64,000 nt of DNA from Bacteroidota bacterium (GTDB taxonomy: Bacteria; Bacteroidota; Bacteroidia; UKL13-3): contig CANGVA010000010.1 of the NCBI GenBank assembly GCA_947457395.1, positions 1 to 64,000 on the forward strand, read 5' to 3'. The stretch's first letter is position 1. Every line of letters starts with the position of its first letter. The notes beneath the pieces are model-generated. The model ran no database searches. It saw only the letters and a program-made list of their open reading frames with translations, and was not told where the DNA came from. Position numbers and translations under genes: made by a program. Below are positions 20,435-29,155 of the stretch, one piece after another.

Positions 20435-20550
20435 AGAAATGACTTCGCTAACTTGCAGCAATAGCTGATTAGAACATTCACAAAACCTCGTACTTAATAA
20501 CCTGTTATAACCCACTATGAAAATGTGCTTTGCTCAATCAAAAAATCAAT

Positions 20551-21198
20551 TTATATTAATTTAATTAATATCTGCTCCTTTGTTACCGGATGCCCAAAGC
20601 CCAACTCTACTGCCTTTAATGCAATGCTTTGGTTAGGCAATGCGGCTGATGCGCCATATTTAATATCGCCAACGATAGGGCATCCAATTGCTGCCAATTG
20701 TGCGCGTATCTGATGCTTTCGCCCGGTATGCAATTCAATACGGAGTGTGGTACTTTTTGCCCCTCTTTTCATCAATTCATAGGTTAACTGAGCCTTATCT
20801 GCACCTTTTGTTTCACTAATAAAGGCTTTGGTAAAATTGCGCTGTTCATCGCGTTTAAGCCAGTGTGTAATGAGTTCTTTCTCATATATGGGTGCATGCT
20901 CCACTATGGCTTCATATATTTTTTTTACTTCACGTTTTTGAAATTGCTCATTCATTCGGGCCAATGCCTTGCTTGTGCGCGCAAACAATACAATTCCGGC
21001 TACAGGCATATCCAGCCTGTGTATTACACCCAAAAATACTTCTCCTGGTTTTTGGTATTTACTTTTAATATATGCTTTCACTTCCTCTTCAAGCGAGGCA
21101 GGTTTGCCCGGTTCTGGCTGCACGGTTTGTCCTGGCTTTTTAATAGCAGCAATTAAATGGTTGTCTTCAAATACAATATGTGGCGTCTCTTTCAACAA
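20551..21198 (-). CDS. RluA-family RNA pseudouridine synthase
   Basis: 215 residues. Catalytic Asp63 lies in GVIHRLDMPVAGIVLFA; KKIYEAIVE and TGRKHQIRAQLAAIGCPIVGD are the other RluA/RsuA-type motifs. No S4 domain is present, so it is the short form. The substrate RNA cannot be told. No ATG exists between the valS stop and the conserved domain: the only candidate starts are tandem TTG codons at 21198 and 21195 (or a CTG just before). It follows valS by 39 nt in the same reading frame and is probably translated from the valS transcript. Confidence 0.9.
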   Translation of the reverse strand: MLKETPHIVFEDNHLIAAIKKPGQTVQPEPGKPASLEEEVKAYIKSKYQKPGEVFLGVIHRLDMPVAGIVLFARTSKALARMNEQFQKREVKKIYEAIVEHAPIYEKELITHWLKRDEQRNFTKAFISETKGADKAQLTYELMKRGAKSTTLRIELHTGRKHQIRAQLAAIGCPIVGDIKYGASAALPNQSIALKAVELGFGHPVTKEQILIKLI

Positions 21199-21237
21199 CA
21201 GGTAGTGATTACACTTTTCTATTTTATCAAGGTATGC

Positions 21238-23883
21238 TTACAAGCTTAGCAAGCTGTTTTGCAATACCAACAGTTTGGCTTCGGCATCTGCCTTTTTTTG
21301 TTTTTCTTTCTCAACCAGCTCTGGCTTGGCATTGGCTACAAATTTTTCATTACTCAATTTGGCATCAACTGATTTTAAGAAGCCTTCCAGGTAAGCGATT
21401 TCTTTACTTATTTTTTCCTTTTCAGCTTCGGCATCAACTGCAATGTTTAAGTAAACAAATACCTCGTCCGTATTAACCGGTAGCAGTTGCGCGTGTTCAA
21501 CTCTTTCGCTAACATAATTTACCGCGGTTACGTTTGCCATTTTTTTAATAAGAAATTCAAAGGGTTTGTAATGCTCAATTTGGTTGGCCTTGATGGCAAT
21601 TTCAAAAGCCTCCTTAGGGCTTAATCCCTTATTATTGCGCAAGTTTCTTATCTGGGTGATGCACTCTATGGCCCGACTCAAATCAAACTCTTTTAAGTTG
21701 CCTGCAGCCGGGTAAGGTGCAATACAAATGCTCTCTCCTTCTTTTCTTTCCGAAAGGTTTTGCCACAACTCTTCTGTAACAAACGGCATGTAAGGATGAA
21801 GTAGGCACATAAGTTTCTCAAAATATAAAATTGTTTGATGGTAGCTTGATTCATTAATTGGTTTACCATACTCCGGCTTAATCATTTCCAAATACCATGC
21901 ACAGAAATCGTCCCAGATAAGTTTATAAATCGCCATCAATACTTCACTCAGTTTATAGTCGGCATATTTTTGTTCGATATCGGTAAGTGCGGCATTAAAC
22001 CTCACCTCAAACCAAGTTGAAGCCTGTTTGTTGGCATCAACAATCTCTTTGTTAAATGAACCATCCGGTGCAGTTTCCCAACCTTTTACCAAACGAAAAG
22101 CGTTCCATATTTTATTGGAAAAATTTCGGCCCTGCTCAATCAAGGCTTCATCAAACAAAATATCATTACCTGCAGGTGAACAAAGTAGCATTCCCATGCG
22201 CACTGCATCGGCACCATGTTGTGCTATTAAATCAAGTGGATCAGGAGAATTACCTAGTGATTTGCTCATTTTCCTGCGTTGCTTATCGCGCACAATGCCT
22301 GTGTAGTATACATTTTTAAATGGCTTCTCTCCTCTCCATTCATATCCGGCCATAATCATGCGGGCAACCCAAAAAAACATAATTTCAGGTGCAGTTACCA
22401 AATCATTGGTAGGATAATAATATCGTATGTCCTCGTTGTTCGGATTTTCAAAACCATCAAATACACTAATTGGCCACAGCCATGAACTAAACCAGGTGTC
22501 CACTACATCCTCATCTTGTTTTAGCTGACCTTTGGTATATGTTTTTCCTTGAGCCGCAAATAAATCAATTGCTTCAACTTCGGTTTTGCATACCACATAT
22601 TCACCGGTGGTATTGTACCATGCCGGTATTTGCTGCCCCCACCACAACTGACGAGATATGCACCAATCCTTAATGTTTTCCATCCAGTGGCGGTAAGTAT
22701 TTTTCATTTTGGCGGGATGAAATCGTATTTCGTCATTCATTACCGCATCCAGTACTTGTGGGTTTTTGGCTACAAATTTCTTCATATCCACAAACCATTG
22801 CATAGACAATTTTGGTTCAATAACCGCACCCGTTCTTTCGCTGGTGCCAACCTGATTTTTATATTCTTCTATCTTGGCTATATGGCCTGCATCCTCTAAA
22901 TCAATAGCAATTTGTTTGCGCACAGCAAAACGATCCTTACCTATATAACGTGCATCTGCAGCATGTTCATTCAGGAAGCCATCATCGTTTAAGATATCAA
23001 TTACCGGCAGGTTGTATTTTTTGCCCAGCTCATAATCATTCATATCATGAGCGGGCGTAACTTTCAAACAACCGGTACCGAATTCTGTTGTTACATAATC
23101 ATCTGCAATAATGGGTATTTGGCGGTTTATAAATGGAACCAAAGCCTGCTTGCCTACCAAATCCTTGTAGCGTTCATCAGTTGGGTTTACACAAATGGCA
23201 GTATCGGCCAGTATGGTTTCAGGCCTTGTGGTAGCAATGGTTATATGGCCAGATCCATCCGCCAGTTTGTAATTAATATAATACAATTTGGAGTTTACCT
23301 CTTTATAAATCACCTCCTCATCGCTTAAAGCAGTTTTGCCCTGCGGATCCCAGTTTACCATGCGCAAACCACGGTATAACATGCCTTTACTGTGTAAATC
23401 AATAAAAACATCAATTACCGCCTCACTCAGTTTTGGTTCCATGGTAAAGCGTGTTCTATCCCAATCGCAACTGGCTCCAAGTTTTTTTAACTGCTCCAGA
23501 ATAATACCTCCGTATTTCTCTTTCCATTCCCATGCATACGTCAGGAAATCAGCGCGACTTAGGTCTGCTTTTTTAATACCTTTTTCACGAAGCATTTGCA
23601 CCACTTTGGCTTCTGTGGCTATGCTTGCATGATCTGTGCCTGGTACCCAGCAAGCATTTTTACCATACATTCGTGCCCTTCTGATGAGCACATCTTGAAT
23701 CGTATTGTTAAGCATATGGCCCATATGCAATACCCCAGTAACATTGGGTGGCGGTATTACTATGGTAAAAGGTTCGCGCCCATCAGGTTTGCTGCTAAAA
23801 AATTTGTGTTTAAGCCAATAGCCATACCACTTGTCCTCTGTTTGTTGTGGTGCATATGTTTTAGGTAGTTCTTTGCTTGTCAT
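21238..23883 (-). CDS. valS: Valyl-tRNA synthetase
   Basis: 881 residues, full length. The class I signature HMGH is at 53-56 (PPPNVTGVLHMGHM) and KMSKS at 538-542. The editing domain (about 190-330) includes TTRPETILADTAICV and the GTGCLKVTPAHD motif. The C-terminal coiled-coil tRNA arm is at about 815-881 (DAEAEKEKISKEIAYLEGFL). The start ATG lies 52 nt downstream of the rplS terminator. The RluA-type gene follows. Confidence 0.98.
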   Translation of the reverse strand: MTSKELPKTYAPQQTEDKWYGYWLKHKFFSSKPDGREPFTIVIPPPNVTGVLHMGHMLNNTIQDVLIRRARMYGKNACWVPGTDHASIATEAKVVQMLREKGIKKADLSRADFLTYAWEWKEKYGGIILEQLKKLGASCDWDRTRFTMEPKLSEAVIDVFIDLHSKGMLYRGLRMVNWDPQGKTALSDEEVIYKEVNSKLYYINYKLADGSGHITIATTRPETILADTAICVNPTDERYKDLVGKQALVPFINRQIPIIADDYVTTEFGTGCLKVTPAHDMNDYELGKKYNLPVIDILNDDGFLNEHAADARYIGKDRFAVRKQIAIDLEDAGHIAKIEEYKNQVGTSERTGAVIEPKLSMQWFVDMKKFVAKNPQVLDAVMNDEIRFHPAKMKNTYRHWMENIKDWCISRQLWWGQQIPAWYNTTGEYVVCKTEVEAIDLFAAQGKTYTKGQLKQDEDVVDTWFSSWLWPISVFDGFENPNNEDIRYYYPTNDLVTAPEIMFFWVARMIMAGYEWRGEKPFKNVYYTGIVRDKQRRKMSKSLGNSPDPLDLIAQHGADAVRMGMLLCSPAGNDILFDEALIEQGRNFSNKIWNAFRLVKGWETAPDGSFNKEIVDANKQASTWFEVRFNAALTDIEQKYADYKLSEVLMAIYKLIWDDFCAWYLEMIKPEYGKPINESSYHQTILYFEKLMCLLHPYMPFVTEELWQNLSERKEGESICIAPYPAAGNLKEFDLSRAIECITQIRNLRNNKGLSPKEAFEIAIKANQIEHYKPFEFLIKKMANVTAVNYVSERVEHAQLLPVNTDEVFVYLNIAVDAEAEKEKISKEIAYLEGFLKSVDAKLSNEKFVANAKPELVEKEKQKKADAEAKLLVLQNSLLSL

Positions 23884-23935
23884 GTTGGTTGTGAAAATAC
23901 TAAATGAAATCTTTTAAATGGAACTGAATATGAAC

Positions 23936-23966
23936 AAAAAAACCCTGTTCGGGTAAGCGAACAGGG
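23936..23966 (-). terminator. Rho-independent terminator of the rpsP-rplS operon
   Basis: On the minus strand CCCTGTTCG (23966-23958) pairs with CGAACAGGG (23951-23943) and is followed by seven T. It separates rplS from valS. Confidence 0.9.
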
Positions 23967-23987
23967 CTTTCGGATATCTTAACCGGA

Positions 23988-24344
23988 TTAACCTCTCTTT
24001 TCTTTGATCTTTGCTTTTTTGCCTTTCAAATCACGCAAATAGAAGAGACGTGCCCTGCGTACTTTACCACGACCGACCACTTCTACTTTATCGATGTTTT
24101 GGCTGTATAGAGGGAAAATACGCTCTACACCAACACCGTTAGAAATTTTACGAACGGTGAAAGTAGTACTTAAACCGGCATTACGTTTTTGAATAACAAC
24201 GCCTTGGTATTGCTGAATACGCTCTTTATTACCCTCCTTAATTTTATAATAAACGCTTACTGTATCACCTGAATTGAACTCAGGAAAAGACTTGCCGTTT
24301 GTGAATTCCGACTCTACCAACTTAATTGCTTCTGCAGCTTTCAT
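23988..24344 (-). CDS. rplS: 50S ribosomal protein L19
   Basis: 118 residues from the ATG at 24344 ([14 protein letters not shown]), the normal L19 start. The frame remains open for 18 codons upstream, but that would run over the promoter boxes. Conserved parts are [29 protein letters not shown] and [36 protein letters not shown]19 sits at the 30S-50S interface. It is the last gene of the rpsP-rimM-trmD-rplS operon but is separated from trmD by 107 nt holding a likely second promoter. Confidence 0.98.
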   Translation of the reverse strand: MKAAEAIKLVESEFTNGKSFPEFNSGDTVSVYYKIKEGNKERIQQYQGVVIQKRNAGLSTTFTVRKISNGVGVERIFPLYSQNIDKVEVVGRGKVRRARLFYLRDLKGKKAKIKEKRG

Positions 24345-24369
24345 GATTCTTGTTCTTTTAAATGGAGTG

Positions 24370-24398
24370 CGAAAATAGAATTTTCCTATTAAAACCAA
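24370..24398 (-). promoter_or_regulatory. Internal promoter TTG-N18-TATTTTCG before rplS
   Basis: On the minus strand TTG (24398-24396), an 18-nt spacer and the -7 box TATTTTCG (24377-24370; one mismatch to TAnnTTTG). It gives a leader of about 20 nt to the L19 ATG. Confidence 0.5.
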
Positions 24399-24451
24399 AA
24401 ATTTCTTTCAAATTCCTTTCTGCACACATGCCTTGTTATTTGTTCTGATAA

Positions 24452-25132
24452 CTATTCATCTTTTAGCAAATCGGGCCTGCGCTCCCTGGTTCTGAGCAAA
24501 CTTTGCTCATGGCGCCATTCATCTATTTTCATCTGATGTCCGCTCATAAGAATTTCTGGCACCTCCCAACCTTTATAGTTTGCAGGACGCGTATACACAG
24601 GCGGACTGATCAAATTATCCTGAAACGAATCGCTTAATGCGGAAGTTTCATCGCTAAGCACACCCGGAATGAGTCTAATAATGGCATCTACCACCACAGT
24701 GGCTGCAGTTTCGCCTCCGGTTAGCACATAGTTGCCTATAGAAATTTCGCGAGTTATTAAGTGCTCTCGAACCCTTTCATCCACTCCTTTATAATGACCA
24801 CATAAAAATAACAAGTTCTTTTTGGTTGATAAAAGGTTGGCCATTGGTTGGTCAAATAAATCACCATCAGGGCTCAGGTAAATGATTTCATCATATGTAC
24901 GCTGTTTCTTAAGCTCATCCATACATTGGTCAATGGGTTCTATTTGCATAACCATGCCTGCACCACCGCCAAAAGGGTAATCATCAACTGTTTTGTGTTT
25001 ATTGGTTGCATAATTACGAATATTGTGCAGGTTTATTTGAACCAACTGTTTTTGCAACGCACGCCTGACGATGGACTCGCTGAACGGACCATTGAAATAC
25101 TCAGGAAATAAGGTTAAAATATCTATGTGCAT
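24452..25132 (-). CDS. trmD: tRNA (guanine37-N1)-methyltransferase
   Basis: 226 residues of the SPOUT class; it places m1G37 next to the anticodon to prevent frameshifting. The N-terminus [13 protein letters not shown] and the trefoil-knot SAM site ([12 protein letters not shown] ... [13 protein letters not shown]) are intact. Asp169-type catalytic residue lies in the [14 protein letters not shown] segment. It starts 5 nt after the rimM stop. Confidence 0.98.
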   Translation of the reverse strand: MHIDILTLFPEYFNGPFSESIVRRALQKQLVQINLHNIRNYATNKHKTVDDYPFGGGAGMVMQIEPIDQCMDELKKQRTYDEIIYLSPDGDLFDQPMANLLSTKKNLLFLCGHYKGVDERVREHLITREISIGNYVLTGGETAATVVVDAIIRLIPGVLSDETSALSDSFQDNLISPPVYTRPANYKGWEVPEILMSGHQMKIDEWRHEQSLLRTRERRPDLLKDE

Positions 25133-25137
25133 TGGTA

Positions 25138-25644
25138 TTATATTTCTAAAAAACCTTCTGGCAAATTCATCAATACTGTTTTTTTTCTGCTATCAATATC
25201 CATAATAAAATCATCAACTGCAGGTATAAGTACCTCTTTACCTTTATAATGACATACCAGCATTGTTTGGTGTGGTAGTTCCTGAATGGCTTCCAGTACG
25301 CCTATTTCCCCGAAAAATCTATCAATCAGGCGATAACCTATAACCGTCCCAACTTTTTTTGCCTTACCTGTTTTGATCAAATTAGCCGGGTATAACACAT
25401 TTTTACCTTGCAGTTGCTGCGAAATGGCAGGAGATTCAATGCCTTCCAGTTTTATGATTGGCTCTTCCTTACTGCCGCTAATATGCTCAATATAAAAAGG
25501 AACGGGCTTCCCCTGAAACTCAAGGAAAGCCCATTTTTTTAATTGTACGTTTTCGTTTAGTATCAGCTTCACCTCTCCTTTGGTTCCATGCGATTTTTGC
25601 ACGGTACCAATATCGATGAAATCGGCTCTGCTGATAGACTTCAT
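25138..25644 (-). CDS. rimM: Ribosome maturation factor RimM
   Basis: 168 residues. The N-terminal barrel has [16 protein letters not shown] and the C-terminal PRC-barrel has [19 protein letters not shown] and [13 protein letters not shown]. It binds S19 and helps 30S head assembly. It lies 14 nt after rpsP and 5 nt before trmD in the classical operon order. Confidence 0.96.
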   Translation of the reverse strand: MKSISRADFIDIGTVQKSHGTKGEVKLILNENVQLKKWAFLEFQGKPVPFYIEHISGSKEEPIIKLEGIESPAISQQLQGKNVLYPANLIKTGKAKKVGTVIGYRLIDRFFGEIGVLEAIQELPHQTMLVCHYKGKEVLIPAVDDFIMDIDSRKKTVLMNLPEGFLEI

Positions 25645-25658
25645 CTGTAACAGAATAA

Positions 25659-26195
25659 TTATTCTGCTGTAGTTTCGGCCGGTGCCTCTTCTGTAGCTGC
25701 AGTTTCTTCAGCAGCAGGAGCCTCTTCAAGATTTGCTGCAGCTAATTTGGCTGCAATTTTCTGTGCTTTGGCTTCTTTTGCTTTGCTTTCAGCTGCTAAT
25801 ATAGCAGCCTTTCTATCCGTAACGGATTTATGCTGCTTTTCTACGTGTGCTGCTACTTTGGCATTTTTCTCATCCAGCCATTTTGCATACTTGGCATCAG
25901 CCTGCTCTTGGGTTAATGCCCCTTTTCTTACACCAACATTTAAGTGATGCTGCATCAATGCTCCTTTGTATGATAGGATGGCACGGCAAGTATCTGTTGG
26001 CTGGGCTCCTTTTTCGAGCCAGGCCACTGCCTTGTTTACATCCAATTCAATAGTTGCGGGAACGGTTTGTGGTTTGTAATAACCAATGTTCTCAATGAAC
26101 TTACCATCCCTCGGAGCACGTGAATCCGCCACCACTATGTGGTAATAAGGTGCTTGTTTGCGTCCGTGACGCTGTAATCTGATTTTTACTGACAT
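25659..26195 (-). CDS. rpsP: 30S ribosomal protein S16 with a long Ala/Glu-rich tail
   Basis: 178 residues. The core (1-80: MSVKIRLQRHGRKQAPYYHI, GYYKPQTVPATI, LEKGAQPTDT) is normal S16, which in most bacteria is only 80-90 residues. Residues about 95-178 form a charged helix followed by a low-complexity tail of Ala, Glu, Thr and Pro, as seen in many Bacteroidota. It is the first gene of the operon and has a near-consensus promoter 48 nt upstream. Confidence 0.97.
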   Translation of the reverse strand: MSVKIRLQRHGRKQAPYYHIVVADSRAPRDGKFIENIGYYKPQTVPATIELDVNKAVAWLEKGAQPTDTCRAILSYKGALMQHHLNVGVRKGALTQEQADAKYAKWLDEKNAKVAAHVEKQHKSVTDRKAAILAAESKAKEAKAQKIAAKLAAANLEEAPAAEETAATEEAPAETTAE

Positions 26196-26242
26196 AATTA
26201 TGTTGTTAATTAAACCACCGGGTCTCCATTCCGGTAGGGCGG

Positions 26243-26273
26243 CAAAGATGTGGATTAATTCTTTAAATTCAAA
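26243..26273 (-). promoter_or_regulatory. Promoter TTTG-N19-CATCTTTG of the rpsP operon
   Basis: On the minus strand the -33 TTTG (26273-26270) and -7 CATCTTTG (26250-26243, one mismatch) are spaced exactly 19 nt. It predicts a leader of about 40 nt before the rpsP ATG at 26195. It lies in the divergent gap with the outer membrane protein gene. Confidence 0.8.
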
Positions 26274-26325
26274 ACAAGTTTCATTACCTTTTTCTGCTTA
26301 TTTGTATAAAACAAATTTATTGGCT

Positions 26326-27024
26326 ATGCGCTTCATCATACTTGGATTCATGTGTTTAATGGCTTGTACATCTTTGGTAGCCCAATCATTCGCGTTTCAA
26401 AGAACAAGCCTCGCTTTGGATAAAACCGCAAATGCGTCTAAACATCGCACAAAGCCGGTGATTTATACAACAATGGGTTATAATGTGCAGTTAAACAAGC
26501 CAGATATTGTAATAGGTGGCACCACCATGGCTTATAAAAAGTTTGGTACTTTTTTGGCATATAAGGTTGGCATACAAAACCTGATGATGCCACTTAACGG
26601 AGAAAGAGGTATACATAATTATGATAATGTAAAACAAAATGTAGCAGGCCAGCAAATAGGAACGGCCAGAAAATGGAGCATAACCGGAAATGAGCAACGC
26701 AGCGCAACATTTATGTTAAGTGGCGGCATTACGATACCCGTTACTAAAAGAATACCGGTTTATTTTGGTGCCGGTTTTACGCGCTACCGGGCCATGTTTG
26801 AGTATACAACCCCATTTGACAGTACTAATTTATGGAATGTAAATCCAGGTCGCACCGGATTTGAAATGAATTATACCGCAGGCGTAGGTTTGCCTCTTGG
26901 AAGGTTTTTAATAAATGTAGGATATGACCACAATCCGCAATCGGTGTTTATAGGAATTGGTATTGGTGGAAAATACGTTTATGAAGATGTGGACGAATGG
27001 TGGTGGGGTGCCAATAAACGTTAA
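26326..27024 (+). CDS. Secreted, probably outer-membrane beta-barrel protein of unknown function
   Basis: 232 residues from the ATG at 26326. The start follows from the signal peptide [20 protein letters not shown]; the upstream in-frame extension overlaps the rpsP promoter and lacks membrane character. The mature part alternates hydrophobic and polar residues with many Gly and aromatic residues ([53 protein letters not shown]), as in small beta-barrels. I do not recognise a named family. Its stop codon overlaps the convergent panB stop by 4 nt. Confidence 0.75.
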   Translation: MRFIILGFMCLMACTSLVAQSFAFQRTSLALDKTANASKHRTKPVIYTTMGYNVQLNKPDIVIGGTTMAYKKFGTFLAYKVGIQNLMMPLNGERGIHNYDNVKQNVAGQQIGTARKWSITGNEQRSATFMLSGGITIPVTKRIPVYFGAGFTRYRAMFEYTTPFDSTNLWNVNPGRTGFEMNYTAGVGLPLGRFLINVGYDHNPQSVFIGIGIGGKYVYEDVDEWWWGANKR

Positions 27025-27836
27025 TATTGTTCCTTCTCACTAGGAAAATCGAGCGATTTTACATCGGCAACATACTGCTCAACAGCCTTTTTAATTTCAT
27101 CATATAAATTCAGGTACCTGCGTAAAAATTTAGGTGAAAAGTCTTTATTAATGCCCAGCATATCGTGGCTTACCAATACCTGCCCGTCAACATCCTGACC
27201 TGCTCCTATGCCAATAATAGGCACCTTAACGGATTGTGCAACCTGTTTAGCCAATGCAGAAGGTATTTTTTCGAGTACAATAGCAAAGCAGCCGGCCTCT
27301 TCCAATACTAGGGCATCGTTTAACAATTTAGCCGCCTCTTCCTGCTCTCTTGCACGCACTTCGTAGGTGCCAAATTTATAGATGCTTTGAGGTGTTAATC
27401 CCAAATGTCCCATTACTGGAATACCCGCTGTGAGTATGCGTTTAACCGATTCTACTACCTCTTCTCCACCCTCCAGTTTTACGGCATGCGCCTCCGCTTC
27501 TTTCATGATGCGAATGGCAGAATTCAGCGCCTCTTTTGAATTGCCCTGATAAGAACCAAACGGCAAATCAACAACTACCAATGAGCGGTTAACCGCCCTG
27601 ATAACAGATGATGCATGCGAGATCATCTCATCAAGGGTTATAGGCAAGGTTGTTTCATGCCCATGCATCACATTGCTTGCACTATCACCAACCAGCAGCA
27701 CATCAATTTTAGCAGCATCAAAAATTTTGGCCATGCTATAATCATAAGCAGTAAGCATGGATATCTTTTCACCCCTTTGTTTCATCTCCTGCAATACATG
27801 GGTGGTTACTTTCTTCACCTCTTTATAGGTACTCAT
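27021..27836 (-). CDS. panB: 3-methyl-2-oxobutanoate hydroxymethyltransferase
   Basis: 271 residues from the ATG at 27836. It transfers a hydroxymethyl group from 5,10-methylene-THF to 2-oxoisovalerate, the first committed step of pantothenate synthesis. Conserved blocks: [65 protein letters not shown], and FAIVLEKIP with the catalytic Glu. An upstream TTG at 27860 falls inside the -7 box and cannot be the start. No other pan gene is near. Confidence 0.97.
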   Translation of the reverse strand: MSTYKEVKKVTTHVLQEMKQRGEKISMLTAYDYSMAKIFDAAKIDVLLVGDSASNVMHGHETTLPITLDEMISHASSVIRAVNRSLVVVDLPFGSYQGNSKEALNSAIRIMKEAEAHAVKLEGGEEVVESVKRILTAGIPVMGHLGLTPQSIYKFGTYEVRAREQEEAAKLLNDALVLEEAGCFAIVLEKIPSALAKQVAQSVKVPIIGIGAGQDVDGQVLVSHDMLGINKDFSPKFLRRYLNLYDEIKKAVEQYVADVKSLDFPSEKEQY

Positions 27837-27857
27837 GGCTGTTGGTTTTTGAAATGT

Positions 27858-27865
27858 CAAACGTA
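27858..27865 (-). promoter_or_regulatory. -7 box (TACGTTTG) of panB
   Basis: Perfect TAnnTTTG on the minus strand, 21 nt before the panB ATG. Confidence 0.6.
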
Positions 27866-28021
27866 AGTCAATTTTGGCATAGAATAAAATCTAACGCCAT
27901 TTGATTTGCTCAAACCTCTGTTTGCTTTATAGGATAATCAATTGATATTAATACACTTAATATGTTTACTTGCGTATTCATGAATGGCCCGTATACAGGG
28001 CTGTATATTCAATTTTAACCC

Positions 28022-28029
28022 TATATTCG
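28022..28029 (+). promoter_or_regulatory. -7-like box (TATATTCG) before the lipoprotein gene
   Basis: One mismatch to TAnnTTTG. It ends 4 nt before the GTG start, so the transcript would be leaderless. No -33 TTTG seen. Confidence 0.4.
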
Positions 28030-28033
28030 CAGC

Positions 28034-29023
28034 GTGAAAGCCAAAGCACTTATATTCCTAACCTCAATGTTGTTTTTACTGGGTGGTTGTGAGAACGAAA
28101 TAGATATTAATGCTCCTTATAAAGAAGTACCATTTGTAATTGGCTTGCTTGATGCCAGCCAAAATGTGCAATACATTCGCATTCAAAAAGCGTATCAAAA
28201 TTCTGTTAGCCAAACTACGCAGGAAGGCGCACAGTACCCGGATTCATTGTATTTTGATACCTTGGTGGTAACGGTTAGAAATCTTTCCAAAAACCTATTG
28301 CATGATTTTAAGCGCACATATGTTCAAAAGGATGCAGGTTTTTTTACTACCAATAACCACCATGTATATGAATGTTCGTTTACTCCTCTTGTGAATGATA
28401 AGTACGAACTAAGTGTGTTTAATCCTAAAAGCGGTATTACCTACAAATCGGTTCCAATTGATATTGTGGAGCCAATGCAGCTCAGATCAAATACTTTTCA
28501 GCAATTAAAACCTTATGTTGTTACAGCTTTCCCAGTTATTTATTTGGACAAGATAGGAGCAAATGCAGCCATCCATGATGCTTTTCTAAGAACATATTAT
28601 ACTGAGTTTAGTAATAGCAATCCTGCTAAAATAGATACCTTCTACATAGATTACTATTTAGAAAGGGAAGCACGGGTAGATTTTCAGTTCACTTCCAGGC
28701 GCCAAATTCCAATAATGCCTGCAAGTTACTATAATTTCCTAGCAGCTAGAGTTAGTAATAACAAGGACGTGAGCAGGCGATTACTTAAAATAGTTAGGCA
28801 TTCAGTTGCAGGAAGTCAGTTTTTAAGCGATGTGTTGGAGTTAAATAAGGATAATGGCGGATTTATTGACAAAAAAAGGGATTACAGCAACTTGACTAAT
28901 GGCGCACAGGGGATTTTCAGCAGTCGTGCACAAGACACTGCACTGCTAAGAACCAGTGCAACTGCTTTTGATTCAACACCAATATTCTTTAGAGACTGGG
29001 TGCCTCAATTTATTTACCCGTAA
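28034..29023 (+). CDS. Lipoprotein of unknown function, DUF4249-like
   Basis: 329 residues from a GTG start. The lipoprotein signal is MKAKALIFLTSMLFLLGGC with Cys19 as the acylated residue. The region after it (APYKEVPFVIGLLDASQNVQYIRIQKAY) resembles the opening of Bacteroidota DUF4249-type lipoproteins, with beta-rich sequence to the end. These are often encoded near TonB-dependent receptors, but none is adjacent here. The family assignment is tentative; the lipoprotein call is firm. dnaK follows on the same strand after 132 nt with its own promoter. Confidence 0.7.
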   Translation: MKAKALIFLTSMLFLLGGCENEIDINAPYKEVPFVIGLLDASQNVQYIRIQKAYQNSVSQTTQEGAQYPDSLYFDTLVVTVRNLSKNLLHDFKRTYVQKDAGFFTTNNHHVYECSFTPLVNDKYELSVFNPKSGITYKSVPIDIVEPMQLRSNTFQQLKPYVVTAFPVIYLDKIGANAAIHDAFLRTYYTEFSNSNPAKIDTFYIDYYLEREARVDFQFTSRRQIPIMPASYYNFLAARVSNNKDVSRRLLKIVRHSVAGSQFLSDVLELNKDNGGFIDKKRDYSNLTNGAQGIFSSRAQDTALLRTSATAFDSTPIFFRDWVPQFIYP

Positions 29024-29024
29024 T

Positions 29025-29120
29025 TTTCTGTCATTTTTACCTGAGAAATACCTTATTGAACGGGGTTTCTGACATTATGCAAGGTATTTTCTGCCAAAAA
29101 ACTGTTGGCACTTTTATTGA
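29025..29120 (+). promoter_or_regulatory. Candidate sigma-54-type promoter of dnaK with three upstream direct repeats
   Basis: TTGGCAC (29105-29111) and TTGA (29117-29120) have the exact -24/-12 spacing of a sigma-54 promoter (GG to GA start distance 12 nt), with GA replacing the usual GC. Upstream are three copies of TTTCTGnCA at 29025-29033, 29066-29074 and 29088-29096, offset by 41 and 22 nt, close to four and two helical turns. No CIRCE element and no TAnnTTTG box are seen. Transcription would start near 29131, 25 nt before the ATG. Confidence 0.45.
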
Positions 29121-29155
29121 CAAAACAAGACTAATAGAAAAAAACAATCAATAAT

